This document shows, piece after piece, positions 8,440 through 17,517 of a stretch of DNA of 64,000 bases (its first letter is position 1; every line of letters starts with the position of its first letter). The position numbers and the translations under genes are program-made. Source of the DNA: Mesorhizobium shangrilense (lineage in GTDB: Bacteria > Pseudomonadota > Alphaproteobacteria > Rhizobiales > Rhizobiaceae); the NCBI RefSeq assembly GCF_028826155.1, contig NZ_JAQGPN010000001.1, forward strand, positions 4,407,501-4,471,500, given 5' to 3'. Under the pieces are notes generated by a model. The model made no database searches, was not told the origin of the DNA, and was given only the letters and a program-made list of their open reading frames with translations.

Positions 8440-9351
8440 TCAAGCGCCGAGACACCAGGCGAGAACGGCCTTCTGGGCGTGGAGACGGTTCTCCGCCTCG
8501 TCAAAGACCACCGAATGCGGCCCGTCGATCACCTCGTCCGTCACTTCCTCTCCGCGGTGGGCGGGAAGGCAGTGCATGAACAGGGCGTCCGGCTTGGCGT
8601 GCGCCATCAGCGCCGCGTTGACCTGGTAGGGCAGAAAAACGTTGTGGCCGCGCGCCCTGTGCTCCTGGCCCATGGACACCCAGCAATCGGTAATGACGCA
8701 GTCGGCGCCCTCGACGGCTTCCTCCGCGCTCTTGGTGAACTTGATCGAGCCGCCATTGTCGCGCGCCCAGCGTACGTACTTCTCGCCGGGCTCGCTCCCT
8801 TTCGGCACGGCGACGTTCAGATTGAAGCTGAACCGCGCCGAGGCCTCGAGCAGAGAATGGAGCACGTTGTTCCCATCGCCCGTCCAGGCGATCGTCTTGC
8901 CCTTCACCGAGCCGCGATGCTCCTCGAAGGTCATGATGTCGGCCATGATCTGGCAAGGATGCGTGTCGTCGGTGAGACCGTTGACGACCGGTATGGTGGC
9001 GTTTTTCGTCAGCTCGATGAGCCGCTTGTGCGAGGTCGTGCGGATCATGATGGCATCGACGTAGCGCGACAGGACCTTGGCCGTATCCGCGATCGACTCG
9101 CTGCGGCCGAGTTGCATCTCGGCCCCGGTGAGCATGATCGTCTCGCCACCGAGCTGGCGCATGGCGACGTCGAACGACACGCGGGTGCGCGTCGAGGGCT
9201 TGTCGAAGATCATCGCCAGCACCCTGCCGTCGAAGGGCCTCGACCGATTGCCCGCCTTCAGCTCGGCCTTGCGGGCCGAAGCGTCATCCAGGATTGCGCG
9301 CAACTCCGCCGCCGAAACGGCGGACAGATCCGTGAAGTGGCGAATGCTCAT
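8440..9351 (-). CDS. argF: Ornithine carbamoyltransferase
   Basis: 303 residues. It condenses ornithine and carbamoyl phosphate to citrulline in arginine synthesis. The carbamoyl-phosphate loop STRTRVSF (residues 53-60), HPCQ in [11 protein letters not shown], and [11 protein letters not shown] near the C-terminus identify it. The frame extends 22 codons upstream, but family alignment starts at [12 protein letters not shown], an ATG at 9351. This start is 4 nt after the argD stop, so argD-argF form an operon with tight coupling, followed by hslO. Confidence 0.95.
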   Translation of the reverse strand: MSIRHFTDLSAVSAAELRAILDDASARKAELKAGNRSRPFDGRVLAMIFDKPSTRTRVSFDVAMRQLGGETIMLTGAEMQLGRSESIADTAKVLSRYVDAIMIRTTSHKRLIELTKNATIPVVNGLTDDTHPCQIMADIMTFEEHRGSVKGKTIAWTGDGNNVLHSLLEASARFSFNLNVAVPKGSEPGEKYVRWARDNGGSIKFTKSAEEAVEGADCVITDCWVSMGQEHRARGHNVFLPYQVNAALMAHAKPDALFMHCLPAHRGEEVTDEVIDGPHSVVFDEAENRLHAQKAVLAWCLGA

Positions 9352-9355
9352 GGGT

Positions 9356-10552
9356 TCATTCCGCCGCGGCCACGGACGCACGCGAGACGCTCTGGGCGCC
9401 GGCGCGGATGCGCTCAAGGCCTTCGCGGATATCGGCGTCGGACACGGTGAGCGCCGGCAGCAGCCTGATCACGTTGTCGCCGGCCGGCACCGCAAGCAGC
9501 TTCTGGTCGCCCAGCGCCACGTTCACCTTGCTGTTCGGGTGTAGGCATTTCAGGCCAAGCATCAGGCCAGCGCCGCGCACTTCCTCGATCACGTCGGGAA
9601 ACTCGTCGGCAATAGCGGCCAGGCCCTGCTTCATCAGCAGCGACTTGCGCTGGACGTCCTCCAGGAAGCCGTCCTCGAGCACCACGTCGAGCACGGCATT
9701 GCCGACCGCCATGGCGAGGGGATTGCCGCCGAACGTCGTGCCATGCACGCCGGGCGTCATCGCCGACGCCGCCTCGTCGGTCGCAAGACAGGCGCCCATC
9801 GGAAAGCCGCCGCCGATGCCCTTCGCAATCGCCATGATGTCCGGGGCGACGCCCGACCACTCATAGGCGAACAGCTTGCCGGTCCGGCCGATGCCGCATT
9901 GCACCTCGTCATAGATGAGCAGGAGGCCGTGCTGGTCGCATAGCTCGCGCAGGCGCTTCAGCGTTGCTGCGGGAACGTTGCGGATGCCACCCTCGCCCTG
10001 CACCGGCTCGATGAGGATCGCGGCCGTCTCGGGCGTGATCGCCTTCTGCAGGGCGTCCATGTCCCCAAACGGAACCTGGTCGAAGCCATCGACCTTCGGC
10101 CCGAAACCTTCGAGGTACTTCTTCTGACCGCCGGCGGCGATGGTCGCCAGCGTGCGGCCGTGGAAGGCGCCCTCGAAGGTGACGACGCGGAAGCGCTCGG
10201 GATGGCCTTTGGCGTAGTGATATCGGCGGGCCGTCTTGATGGCGCATTCGAGCGCCTCCGCACCCGAGTTGGTGAAGAAGACCTTGTCGGCAAAGGTAGC
10301 GTCGGCCAGGCGCTCGCCCAGCCTGCTCTGTTCGGGGATCTCGTAGAGGTTCGAGACGTGCCAGAGCTTGCCGACCTGCTCGGTCAGCGCAGCGACCAGA
10401 TGCGGATGGCTGTGCCCCAGCGAATTGACCGCGATGCCGCCGGCAAAATCGAGATATCGCTCGCCATCGGCCGTAACCAGCCAGCTGCCCTCGCCCCGTT
10501 CAAAAGCCAGGGGCGCGCGCGCGAAAGTCTCGTAAAGCGCCGAACCACTCAT
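9356..10552 (-). CDS. argD: Acetylornithine aminotransferase
   Basis: 398 residues of PLP class III. It makes N-acetylornithine from the semialdehyde in arginine synthesis and may also serve as succinyldiaminopimelate aminotransferase. Key motifs: [51 protein letters not shown] and the PLP lysine in [15 protein letters not shown]. The open frame continues 87 codons upstream, but the family start is [10 protein letters not shown] at 10552. It is the first gene of argD-argF-(hslO) and is divergent from gcrA across a 400-bp intergenic region. Confidence 0.95.
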   Translation of the reverse strand: MSGSALYETFARAPLAFERGEGSWLVTADGERYLDFAGGIAVNSLGHSHPHLVAALTEQVGKLWHVSNLYEIPEQSRLGERLADATFADKVFFTNSGAEALECAIKTARRYHYAKGHPERFRVVTFEGAFHGRTLATIAAGGQKKYLEGFGPKVDGFDQVPFGDMDALQKAITPETAAILIEPVQGEGGIRNVPAATLKRLRELCDQHGLLLIYDEVQCGIGRTGKLFAYEWSGVAPDIMAIAKGIGGGFPMGACLATDEAASAMTPGVHGTTFGGNPLAMAVGNAVLDVVLEDGFLEDVQRKSLLMKQGLAAIADEFPDVIEEVRGAGLMLGLKCLHPNSKVNVALGDQKLLAVPAGDNVIRLLPALTVSDADIREGLERIRAGAQSVSRASVAAAE

Positions 10553-10771
10553 AGTCGTCTCGTTCTCCAGCCGCGCCGCGACCGGGTCAGCCCGAGGCCT
10601 TATGTCGGCGCGCAAAATGTGAAAAAGCCGCTGAAGCGCGGCTTTGACCGGCATATTGGGGTTTTCCCTTATGAAGTCAACGAAAACGTCGCTCCGGGGA
10701 CCGCCGTTTCCTGCCCCTGCGGCAGCGAATGGAGGCTCGCAGTAGGCAAGTTGGGGAAAACTGCGGAAAGC

Positions 10772-10918
10772 GATTCGTGTGGCATCCGCGACTCTTGCCA
10801 CAGAGTCAGTCAATAGTTAGATTCTTGCCAACGATAACAAGATTTCGTGCGGCGGACCTAACAACTGCTTATTAGTGGTATCACTCCCGCGGTGAAGCCT
10901 CGGGCAGGGATTGGATTC
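10772..10918. promoter_or_regulatory. Cluster of five GANTC (CcrM) sites between argD and gcrA
   Basis: GANTC occurs at 10772-10776 (GATTC), 10790-10794 (GACTC), 10803-10807 (GAGTC), 10820-10824 (GATTC) and 10914-10918 (GATTC). Chance expectation in 147 bp is below one. In alphaproteobacteria CcrM methylates GANTC, and GcrA with sigma-70 reads the methylation state at promoters. The cluster lies 35-180 bp before the gcrA start. The rest of the 10553-10952 intergenic region shows no gene. Confidence 0.6.
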
Positions 10919-10952
10919 CGATTGCGCACGCTGCTACACAGGAGCGTGTCCG

Positions 10953-11465
10953 ATGTGGACTGACGAACGCGTTGAGCAACTGACAAAACTTTGGGCAGAG
11001 GGTCTGAGCGCAAGCCAGATTGCGGCTCAACTTGGCGGAGTCAGCCGTAACGCGGTGATCGGCAAGGTTCACCGGCTGCATCTCTCCAGCCGGGGACGGA
11101 CGACCAGCAGCGGATCCCGACCCAAGAAGGCAGCACAAAGCAGCCCGTCAAAGGCGGCCCCCAAGCCCGTGACAAGCCCCCGCATCGTGACGACGACGGT
11201 CGGCGCCACCGCGCTGCAGGCGCAGTTCGACGCAGAGCCGGTCGCCCGTCAGCACTTGCGGCCGGTCACCGATGTCGTCGTGCCGATCTCGCGCAAGCTC
11301 CAGCTCATCCAGCTCAGCGAAAAGACCTGCAAATGGCCGAACGGCGATCCGCTGTCGGAAGACTTCAGCTTCTGCGGCAACGACGTCGGCGAGAGCGGCC
11401 CCTATTGCAGCTTCCATGCATCCGTGGCGTTCCAGCCGGCTGCCGAGCGGCGCCGCAGCCGCTGA
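10953..11465 (+). CDS. gcrA: GcrA cell cycle regulator
   Basis: 170 residues. The N-terminus MWTDERVEQLTKLWAEGLSA is the hallmark of GcrA. It is followed by SASQIAAQLGGVSRNAVIGK, the helix-turn-helix that binds methylated GANTC promoters. A variable linker rich in S, K and P comes next, then a C-terminal sigma-70-interacting part with conserved Cys (KTCKWPNGDP, FCGN, PYCSFH). GcrA is an alphaproteobacterial cell-cycle transcription factor. The ATG at 10953 has a GGAG Shine-Dalgarno; an upstream in-frame start at 10911 would add 14 unconserved residues. It converges on phoU. Confidence 0.95.
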   Translation: MWTDERVEQLTKLWAEGLSASQIAAQLGGVSRNAVIGKVHRLHLSSRGRTTSSGSRPKKAAQSSPSKAAPKPVTSPRIVTTTVGATALQAQFDAEPVARQHLRPVTDVVVPISRKLQLIQLSEKTCKWPNGDPLSEDFSFCGNDVGESGPYCSFHASVAFQPAAERRRSR

Positions 11466-11490
11466 CACAGGCATTTTTCCGCGCCGATAA

Positions 11491-11524
11491 AAGCGAACAT
11501 CCCTGCATGACAGGGAGTTCGCTT
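11491..11524 (-). terminator. Strong hairpin between convergent gcrA and phoU
   Basis: AAGCGAAC/GTTCGCTT (8 bp) and CCCTG/CAGGG (5 bp) stack around the short loop CATGA. On the minus strand the 3' side is followed by TTTTAT, so it looks like an intrinsic terminator for phoU transcripts, about 135 nt past the stop. On the plus strand no T-run follows, although the hairpin may still protect the gcrA mRNA 3' end. Confidence 0.6.
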
Positions 11525-11659
11525 CGCGCCTGATTGCAGCGGTTTCGCGGTCACATTCTTCTCCGCCGAGCAGGAAGGAGCGCCGACGCGCCTCCCCCCG
11601 TCTTGAGGCGGGCAAGCGAGCGGCGGACCAGGGCCTGCGCGGTTGCCCTGGGTTCCCGG

Positions 11660-12388
11660 TCAGCGGGACGGGTTGTCGGAACTCACGGTGACCCGATGGC
11701 TCTTGTCGTCCTTCGGACGCTCGATCGGCATCTGCTCGCCCGTGGCGACGTAATACACGGTTTCGGCGATGTTCGTCGCATGGTCGCCGATCCGCTCGAT
11801 GTTCTTCGCGCAGAACAGCAGATGCGTGCAGGGCGTGATATTGCGCGGGTCTTCCATCATGTAGGTCAGGAGTTCGCGGAAGAGCGACGTGTACATCGCG
11901 TCGATCTCGCCATCCCGATCCCTGACCGTGGCGAGATTCTCGACCGAGCGTGAGGCGTAGACGTCGAGCACATCCTTCAGCTGCGTCAGGGCCAGTTCCG
12001 CGAGAGCCTGCAGACCGCGAAACAGGCTGACCGGCTGGCGGAAATCCGTCACTGCCACCACACGCTTGGCGACACTCTTGCCAAGATCGCCGACCCGCTC
12101 GAGGTCCGACGCAATTCGGATGGCGCCGATGATCTCGCGCAGGTCGCCGGCCATGGGCTGGCGCCTGGCAATGATGACGATGGCCTTGTCGTCGATCTCG
12201 CGCTGCGCCCCGTCCAGGACCGCGTCGTCGGCGACGACCTGCTGCGCCAAGGCGTGATCCGAACTGACCAGGGACGTGATGGCCTGGTCGACCATGCGCT
12301 CCGCCTGACCGCCCATCGCAGCAATGCGCTTGGCGAGGAATTTCAACTCCTCGTCATAGGTCCGAAAGATATGCGGCGCTGCAGTCAC
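11660..12388 (-). CDS. phoU: Phosphate signalling protein PhoU
   Basis: 242 residues, two PhoU three-helix repeats with the acidic metal-binding patterns (for example SDLERVGDLGKSVAKR and IERIGDHATNIAE). PhoU represses PhoR/PhoB signalling through the Pst transporter under phosphate sufficiency. The start is GTG at 12388, with AGGAG 9 nt upstream; the open frame extends further, but those residues are not PhoU-like. It lies 108 bp after phoR on the same strand. The usual pstSCAB genes are not between them and phoB does not follow; gcrA lies downstream instead. Confidence 0.93.
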   Translation of the reverse strand: MTAAPHIFRTYDEELKFLAKRIAAMGGQAERMVDQAITSLVSSDHALAQQVVADDAVLDGAQREIDDKAIVIIARRQPMAGDLREIIGAIRIASDLERVGDLGKSVAKRVVAVTDFRQPVSLFRGLQALAELALTQLKDVLDVYASRSVENLATVRDRDGEIDAMYTSLFRELLTYMMEDPRNITPCTHLLFCAKNIERIGDHATNIAETVYYVATGEQMPIERPKDDKSHRVTVSSDNPSR

Positions 12389-12435
12389 GTCACTGAACTC
12401 CTGGCGACGACTCGCGCGCCATCTATAGGGTAAGC

Positions 12436-12449
12436 CTGTCAGATGACAG
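12436..12449 (-). promoter_or_regulatory. CTGTCA-N2-TGACAG palindrome before phoU (possible Pho half-box)
   Basis: On the minus strand the sequence reads CTGTCATCTGACAG, about 48-61 bp upstream of the phoU GTG. CTGTCAT is one half of the rhizobial Pho box, which normally has two direct copies 11 bp apart. Here only an inverted copy is present. It could be a remnant or an unrelated palindrome. Confidence 0.3.
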
Positions 12450-12496
12450 AATGAAGAAACGCCGAGACCCACGTCCGACGTATGCAAGCCGCAACA

Positions 12497-13768
12497 CTAT
12501 TTCGCCGGCAAAAAAACTGCAAACTGGGAGCCGATGCCGACCTGCGACCGCACCACCAGGCGCCCATTGTGGCGCGTGAGGATGTGCTTCACGATCGCCA
12601 AGCCCAGCCCGGTGCCCTTCTGGGAGCGACTGGTTTCCGCGTCCACACGGTAGAACCGCTCGGTGATGCGGGGGATGTGCTCCTCGGGAATGCCCGGCCC
12701 GAAATCCTTCACCGTAACGCAGATCTCCGGCTTCGGCCCGTTGTCGAAGCGCGCCATGGACACGACAATCCTCCCGCCCGGCCGACCATATTTGCAGGCG
12801 TTCTCCACCAGATTGGCGAAAACCTGGAACAGCTCGTCGCGATCGCCGGCCACAATGGCCTGCTCGACGGCGATATCCGTCTCGATGGCGACCGAGAGGT
12901 CGCCAGCAAGCGGTCTCAGCGTATCGAGGACATTCTCCAGCAGCTGCCGCAAATCGACCTGAGCCGTCGGCCTGCCATGCGGCTTCATCTCGAGGCGGGA
13001 CAGCGACAGAAGGTCGTCGATCAGCCGCGACATGCGGCCCGTCTGGTCCTGCATGATCTTGAGAAACCGCTCGCGCGCGGCCGGATCGTCCCTCGCAGGA
13101 CCGAGCAGCGTCTCGACGAAGCCGCTGATCGAAGCCAGTGGCGTGCGCAGCTCGTGGCTGGCGTTTGCAATGAAGTCGGCGCGCATGCGGTCGATGCGGC
13201 GGGACTCGCTCTGGTCCTTGAAGAGCAGGAAGAACAGCCCACCATCGGTGCCGATGCTGCCGCCGGTGATCCGGTAGGTCGCCTCGATCGGAACGCGCTC
13301 CGAGTATTCCGCCGTGAGAGGGCCGATGTGGCCGGCGACGATCGAGCCGATGAGTTCCTGCACTTCGGGCGCCCTGAACTTGAGCAGCAGAGACATGCCA
13401 TTCTGCAGGACACCGAAAGCCTGGTGCGCCGCTTCGTTGGCATAGGCGATTGACGACGACGCCTCGAAGATGATCAGCGGATCGGGAACCGCAGCGGCGA
13501 GATCGACCGCCGATATCTGGTTGCTGACCGCAGCGGCCTGCAGTTCCGGAACTTCCGCGTCAGGCGTCCCGTGCGGAGACGTGGCTCGCACCAGGAGCCA
13601 GGCAGCCAGCGCCAGAATGCTCGCAACGAGGCTCGGCGCAGCGAACTGGGGGACGGCGAGCGCCGATAGAGCACCCGCGGCAACGATCGCCAGGGCAGGC
13701 CAATCGCGGCGCAGGGCGGCCAGGGGGCCGCCAACCGTCTCATCTGCCTGCGCGTCTTCGGCGCTCAT
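12497..13768 (-). CDS. phoR: Phosphate regulon sensor histidine kinase PhoR
   Basis: 423 residues. Two N-terminal hydrophobic segments (about 24-60) are followed by a PAS-like region (about 88-180). HisKA comes next with the phospho-accepting H205 in FIANASHELRTPL, then HATPase_c with NLVENACKYG, KDFGPGIPEEH and GTGLGLAIVKHIL. PhoR phosphorylates PhoB under phosphate limitation. It is the first gene of a phoR-phoU pair and divergent from ppk2, so the neighbourhood is about phosphate storage and sensing. The Pst transporter and PhoB genes normally found in this cluster are absent here. Confidence 0.92.
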   Translation of the reverse strand: MSAEDAQADETVGGPLAALRRDWPALAIVAAGALSALAVPQFAAPSLVASILALAAWLLVRATSPHGTPDAEVPELQAAAVSNQISAVDLAAAVPDPLIIFEASSSIAYANEAAHQAFGVLQNGMSLLLKFRAPEVQELIGSIVAGHIGPLTAEYSERVPIEATYRITGGSIGTDGGLFFLLFKDQSESRRIDRMRADFIANASHELRTPLASISGFVETLLGPARDDPAARERFLKIMQDQTGRMSRLIDDLLSLSRLEMKPHGRPTAQVDLRQLLENVLDTLRPLAGDLSVAIETDIAVEQAIVAGDRDELFQVFANLVENACKYGRPGGRIVVSMARFDNGPKPEICVTVKDFGPGIPEEHIPRITERFYRVDAETSRSQKGTGLGLAIVKHILTRHNGRLVVRSQVGIGSQFAVFLPAK

Positions 13769-13851
13769 TGCAGCTCTCCGACCAATTCACTTCGATCTGG
13801 ACCATGTCCTATCCACCCAATAGCATGATGAAGCCGGGTGAAAGGTGACAA

Positions 13852-14748
13852 ATGGAAACCAAAAGCGACGCCTCGAAGCGCCCCTCCGTGGTCACGTTGA
13901 AGATTGGCGGCGAGGAGCGGGTCTTCGACATCGACAACCCGGAGCTTCCGGACTGGATCGAAAAACGAGCGCTCGGTTCCGACGGATATCCCTACCCGGA
14001 CAAGATGGACAAGGACGAATACGAGGACACGCTGGAACGTCTGCAAATCGAGCTGACGAAGCTGCAGGCGTGGCAGCACGCGAACGGGCAGCGCGTGCTC
14101 ATCATTCTGGAGGGCCGGGATGCGGCGGGCAAGGGTGGCACGATAAATGCGCTCCGCGAGTACCTGAACCCTCGCAGCGCTCGCAACGTGGCGCTGTCCA
14201 AGCCGACCGAAACAGAACGCGGCCAGTGGTATTTCCAGCGCTATGTGACTCACTTCCCGACAGCCGGCGAATTCGTGACCTTCGACCGCTCATGGTACAA
14301 CCGGGCCGGCGTCGAGCCGGTCATGGGCTTCTGCACGCCTGAGCAGCACCGCGATTTCCTCGACGACACACCCGGCTTCGAACGGATGATCGTCGGAGAG
14401 CGCATCCACTTCTTCAAGTTCTGGCTGAGCATCGGCCAGGAGATGCAGCTCAAGCGCTTCCACGACCGACGCCATAGCCCCCTTACAAACTGGAAGTTCT
14501 CGCCGATCGACATTGGAGGCATCTCCAAGTGGGACGCCTATACGGAAATGCGCGACCTGATGTTCGAGCGCACCCACACCGCGCATGCGCCGTGGATCGT
14601 CGTCAGATCCAATGACAAGCGCCGTGCGCGGATCGCGGTGATCCGTCGCGTGCTCCAGAGCCTGCCCTATGAGGGACGCGACGACGAGGCAATCGGCAAG
14701 CCGGACACCAAGATCATCGGAGAAGGGCCAGAACTCCTGAAGGAATAG
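13852..14748 (+). CDS. ppk2: Polyphosphate kinase 2 (class I PPK2)
   Basis: 298 residues. Walker A is GRDAAGKGG (88-96) and Walker B is FDRSWYNR (144-151), followed by the lid region with R/K-rich [19 protein letters not shown]2 enzymes use polyphosphate to phosphorylate nucleoside diphosphates or the reverse. Length and single-domain structure point to a one-domain class I PPK2. AAAGGTGAC precedes the ATG. Divergent from phoR, 83 bp apart, so it may share phosphate-responsive control; no clear Pho box was found between them. Confidence 0.93.
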   Translation: METKSDASKRPSVVTLKIGGEERVFDIDNPELPDWIEKRALGSDGYPYPDKMDKDEYEDTLERLQIELTKLQAWQHANGQRVLIILEGRDAAGKGGTINALREYLNPRSARNVALSKPTETERGQWYFQRYVTHFPTAGEFVTFDRSWYNRAGVEPVMGFCTPEQHRDFLDDTPGFERMIVGERIHFFKFWLSIGQEMQLKRFHDRRHSPLTNWKFSPIDIGGISKWDAYTEMRDLMFERTHTAHAPWIVVRSNDKRRARIAVIRRVLQSLPYEGRDDEAIGKPDTKIIGEGPELLKE

Positions 14749-14752
14749 CGGC

Positions 14753-16735
14753 TCAGGCGGACAAGGGTTCTGCCGAGGTCCGATGCGCCGGCGGCGGGCG
14801 GAAGGCAGCAGCTGTCGCACCATGCGGGGTTTTCTCCCACAGATGCGGAACCCTGTAGAGGTGGATCACCGAGCGCCACGCCGCATAGGACATCAGCATC
14901 CAGTAGAAAAGCGTGCAGAGCACGATCTTCCGCATGCCGCGCCTCTCGCCTGGCGCCCTGGAGTGCCAGCCCAGAAGCCAGAACGACACATAGCCGCAAG
15001 CGATGTTGATCGTGTCGACGACCAGGAGCGTCGACTGGAAGGTGCTGAGCGATTTACCCTGAATGAGGTCGGCGCCGACTATCGCGATGGTCGCCAGCAG
15101 GATCGGATGAACCAGGGCCGAGATCACCATTCCGCCAAAGACGACCTGCACCACCAGGAATGATTTCGGGCCGAGCTCCCTGTAGAGCGCCGTCGGCGCG
15201 CGCATGTGAACCAGCCAGCTCTGCAGCCATCCCTTGAACCATCGCGTCCTTTGCGGCACCCAGACGCCCCGCGTCGTTGGGGCCTCCTCGAGCGTCGGCA
15301 ACGAGATGGTCTCCGTCCGGTAGCCGAAGCGCATCAGCCGGGCCCCGAGATCCGCGTCCTCGGTGACGTTGTATGGGTCCCAACCGCCGACTTCCTCGAG
15401 CGTGGCCCGACGGAAATGGTTTGACGTGCCGCCGAGCGGAAGGATCAACTGGCGCGCCGAAAGCCACGGAAGCAGGCCGCGGAAGAGCGCCGAATATTCA
15501 AAGGCGAAGAGCCTTGCGATCCACGTCTCGTCGCCATTCGTGATCTCCAGCGGAGCCTGCAGGCAAGCCACCGCGGGAGGCGAGGAGCGGAAACGCCGCC
15601 AGGCTTCCATCAATTGCCCGGGATGCGGCTTGTCCTCCGCATCATATAGGACGATGAACTCGCCGCGGCAGGTCTGCAGCGCATAGTTCAGCGCCTTGGG
15701 CTTGGTGCGCGGCCCGAAATCGGGCACAGCCACGACCTGCATGTAAGGTGGAGGCCGTGCCGCTCGTATTGCAGCGATCGTGGCGTTGTCGTCCGCCTCG
15801 CAGACCAGTTTGATGTCGAGCTTGCTTGCGGGCCAGTCCAGCTTGCGGAGCGCGGCGATGAGTTCGCCCACCACGTCGGCTTCCTTGTAGAGCGCGACCA
15901 GCACCGAATAGATCGGCAAGTCGGCCGGACAAGGCCGCTCCCCTGCGGCGCCTCCGACGGCCGGCGCGGGCTTTGCGAGCGCCATGAAGCGCAACACCAC
16001 GCAGGAAAAGAAGAATAGTGTGAAGACGATGTGCAGCGCGGCAAAGGCGAATGCTGGCCACGCCCAGACAGCGACCGGGAGCCCGATTGCCAGCGCACCG
16101 AGCGCGCATCCCTGCCACGCGTTGACGACGGTTCGCGCCGAGTACGCCGGGTGCCGCGTGAACAGGTCGAAGGTGGCGATGTTCTCCAGCAGGTGCGTGA
16201 CCCGGGCGGCAAGGGCTGAACGCAGCACAGTCACGGGCACGAGACGCAGACGCTCGGCAGCATGCGGCGTCGACCCGACATGGTGAGCGAGGTCGCGCAG
16301 CCTGTCAGTGGCGGCGAGCACGTGGGTTTCGGCGCCCTCGTTCATCTTCACGAACATCGTGGATCGCGCGCTGCCAATCAGCGCGGCTGCCTGAGAATCG
16401 GGCAGCGCAAGTGAGTCCGGGTCCACCGTCAACCGCGCTTCGATGCCGAGTTCGTCGGCGATCGCAAGCGTTATCCTTTCCTCCGTCGCATGGCCGAGCG
16501 CAACCGCCTCCACCGGCAGGCTGGTTCCGTTCCGCTCGGCGGATGCAGCGATCCTTACCGCCTGATCATCCGTGATGCCGCCGCGTTCGAAAACGCCCCA
16601 CCATTCGGCCAGCACCGGAAACACCCTGTTTGCCCAGCGCCGTGCCGGGGACAGTGCGGCGCTGGGCGCAAATCCATGCAGCGCCCCTCTGTGGGGAACA
16701 TGGACCGGAAGGGCGTCACGCGGGTCGATCGACAT
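14753..16735 (-). CDS. Membrane glycosyltransferase family 2 (cellulose-synthase-like)
   Basis: About 660 residues. The N-terminal 200 residues are soluble and look like a GSPII_E/MshEN-type regulatory domain (RITLAIADELGIEA). TM segments flank a GT2 domain with D residues in EADDNATIAA, VLYDAEDKPHP and TEDADLGARL, and the QRTRWFKGWLQSW motif (Q-x-x-R-W). More TMs follow. Such enzymes polymerise and export an exopolysaccharide across the inner membrane; the polymer is unknown. The start is chosen at ATG 16735 because a GGGGGG stretch precedes it; an ATG at 16765 lacks a Shine-Dalgarno. It is a single gene converging on ppk2 with 4 bp between stops. Confidence 0.82.
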   Translation of the reverse strand: MSIDPRDALPVHVPHRGALHGFAPSAALSPARRWANRVFPVLAEWWGVFERGGITDDQAVRIAASAERNGTSLPVEAVALGHATEERITLAIADELGIEARLTVDPDSLALPDSQAAALIGSARSTMFVKMNEGAETHVLAATDRLRDLAHHVGSTPHAAERLRLVPVTVLRSALAARVTHLLENIATFDLFTRHPAYSARTVVNAWQGCALGALAIGLPVAVWAWPAFAFAALHIVFTLFFFSCVVLRFMALAKPAPAVGGAAGERPCPADLPIYSVLVALYKEADVVGELIAALRKLDWPASKLDIKLVCEADDNATIAAIRAARPPPYMQVVAVPDFGPRTKPKALNYALQTCRGEFIVLYDAEDKPHPGQLMEAWRRFRSSPPAVACLQAPLEITNGDETWIARLFAFEYSALFRGLLPWLSARQLILPLGGTSNHFRRATLEEVGGWDPYNVTEDADLGARLMRFGYRTETISLPTLEEAPTTRGVWVPQRTRWFKGWLQSWLVHMRAPTALYRELGPKSFLVVQVVFGGMVISALVHPILLATIAIVGADLIQGKSLSTFQSTLLVVDTINIACGYVSFWLLGWHSRAPGERRGMRKIVLCTLFYWMLMSYAAWRSVIHLYRVPHLWEKTPHGATAAAFRPPPAHRTSAEPLSA

Positions 16736-17025
16736 GGACCAGCCCCCCGCACAGGCAAGCATCAATCACGGAGGCACGCAGCGCGCCCAGGCAACCGAAA
16801 CTCACTTTGATTACCCCAAAAAACGCTGGAATCCGGGACACATTTCCATAGAACCGTCGGCTCCGTGGCGAGCTTCCAGCACTCCCTGGACCTCAGCATA
16901 GGAGATTTCACTCGCGTATAAATTGCGTGATCGCGTAGGTTTCAGCTTTTCCGCATCAAGCAGCCATTACGAGCGGCATCGCCTCGCCAAACAGCTTGAG
17001 CGATTCTGATACATTCGATCAGTGT

Positions 17026-17313
17026 CTAGGCAATAAGTCCCCTGCGGATTGCCACGGCGACCGCCTGAACGCGGTTGACAGCGCCGAGTTTCATCTTCGC
17101 GTTGAGCAGATGCTTCTCGGATGTATGCTCCGAAATGCCCAGAATTCTTGAGATTTCCCACTCACTTTTTCCCGCGGCGGCCAGTCCGAGACATTCGGCT
17201 TCACGGCGAGACAGAAGCGAGACACGGCAATTTTCCGAAGAACTTTCTCGCGCAGCTTCACGGTTATTTTCGCGCTCGACAGCGCTTTTACTCTCCCGCT
17301 GCTCCTCGCTCAC
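17026..17313 (-). CDS. Minimal LuxR-type HTH protein
   Basis: 95 residues: about 30 charged N-terminal residues and then a LuxR/FixJ HTH (LSRREAECLGLAAAGKSEWE, ISEHTSEKHLLNAKMKLGA, AVAVAIRRGLIA). There is no autoinducer-binding or receiver domain, so it is either a stand-alone DNA-binding protein or a truncated LuxR. The HTH is of the quorum-sensing type (S-x-R-E-x-E-x-L). The surroundings (16736-17025 and 17314-17517) are gene-free and more AT-rich than neighbouring genes, which could indicate loss of an N-terminal domain. The function is not predicted beyond DNA binding. Confidence 0.75.
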   Translation of the reverse strand: MSEEQRESKSAVERENNREAARESSSENCRVSLLSRREAECLGLAAAGKSEWEISRILGISEHTSEKHLLNAKMKLGAVNRVQAVAVAIRRGLIA

Positions 17314-17517
17314 TTCTTTTCCCCTCTGGGTAGAAAGATGTTCTACCGCCTCCCGCGTTTTAAATTATCTTTTCTCGAAAATGCAATTTCAAGCACCTTA
17401 TGGTTGCAGAATCAAAGCACACGATTTGCGTTGCTTTCGAGCCGACATTGAAGCAACCCACTCAGCGCGGTAACCTCAGCGGTCATCATCCGCCGAGCGC
17501 CGCCACGGAGATCATTT

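Noticed and set aside
12389..12496. A complete Pho box before phoU
   Set aside because: Only one CTGTCAT half is present and the second copy is inverted, not direct at 11 bp. Kept only as a low-confidence site.
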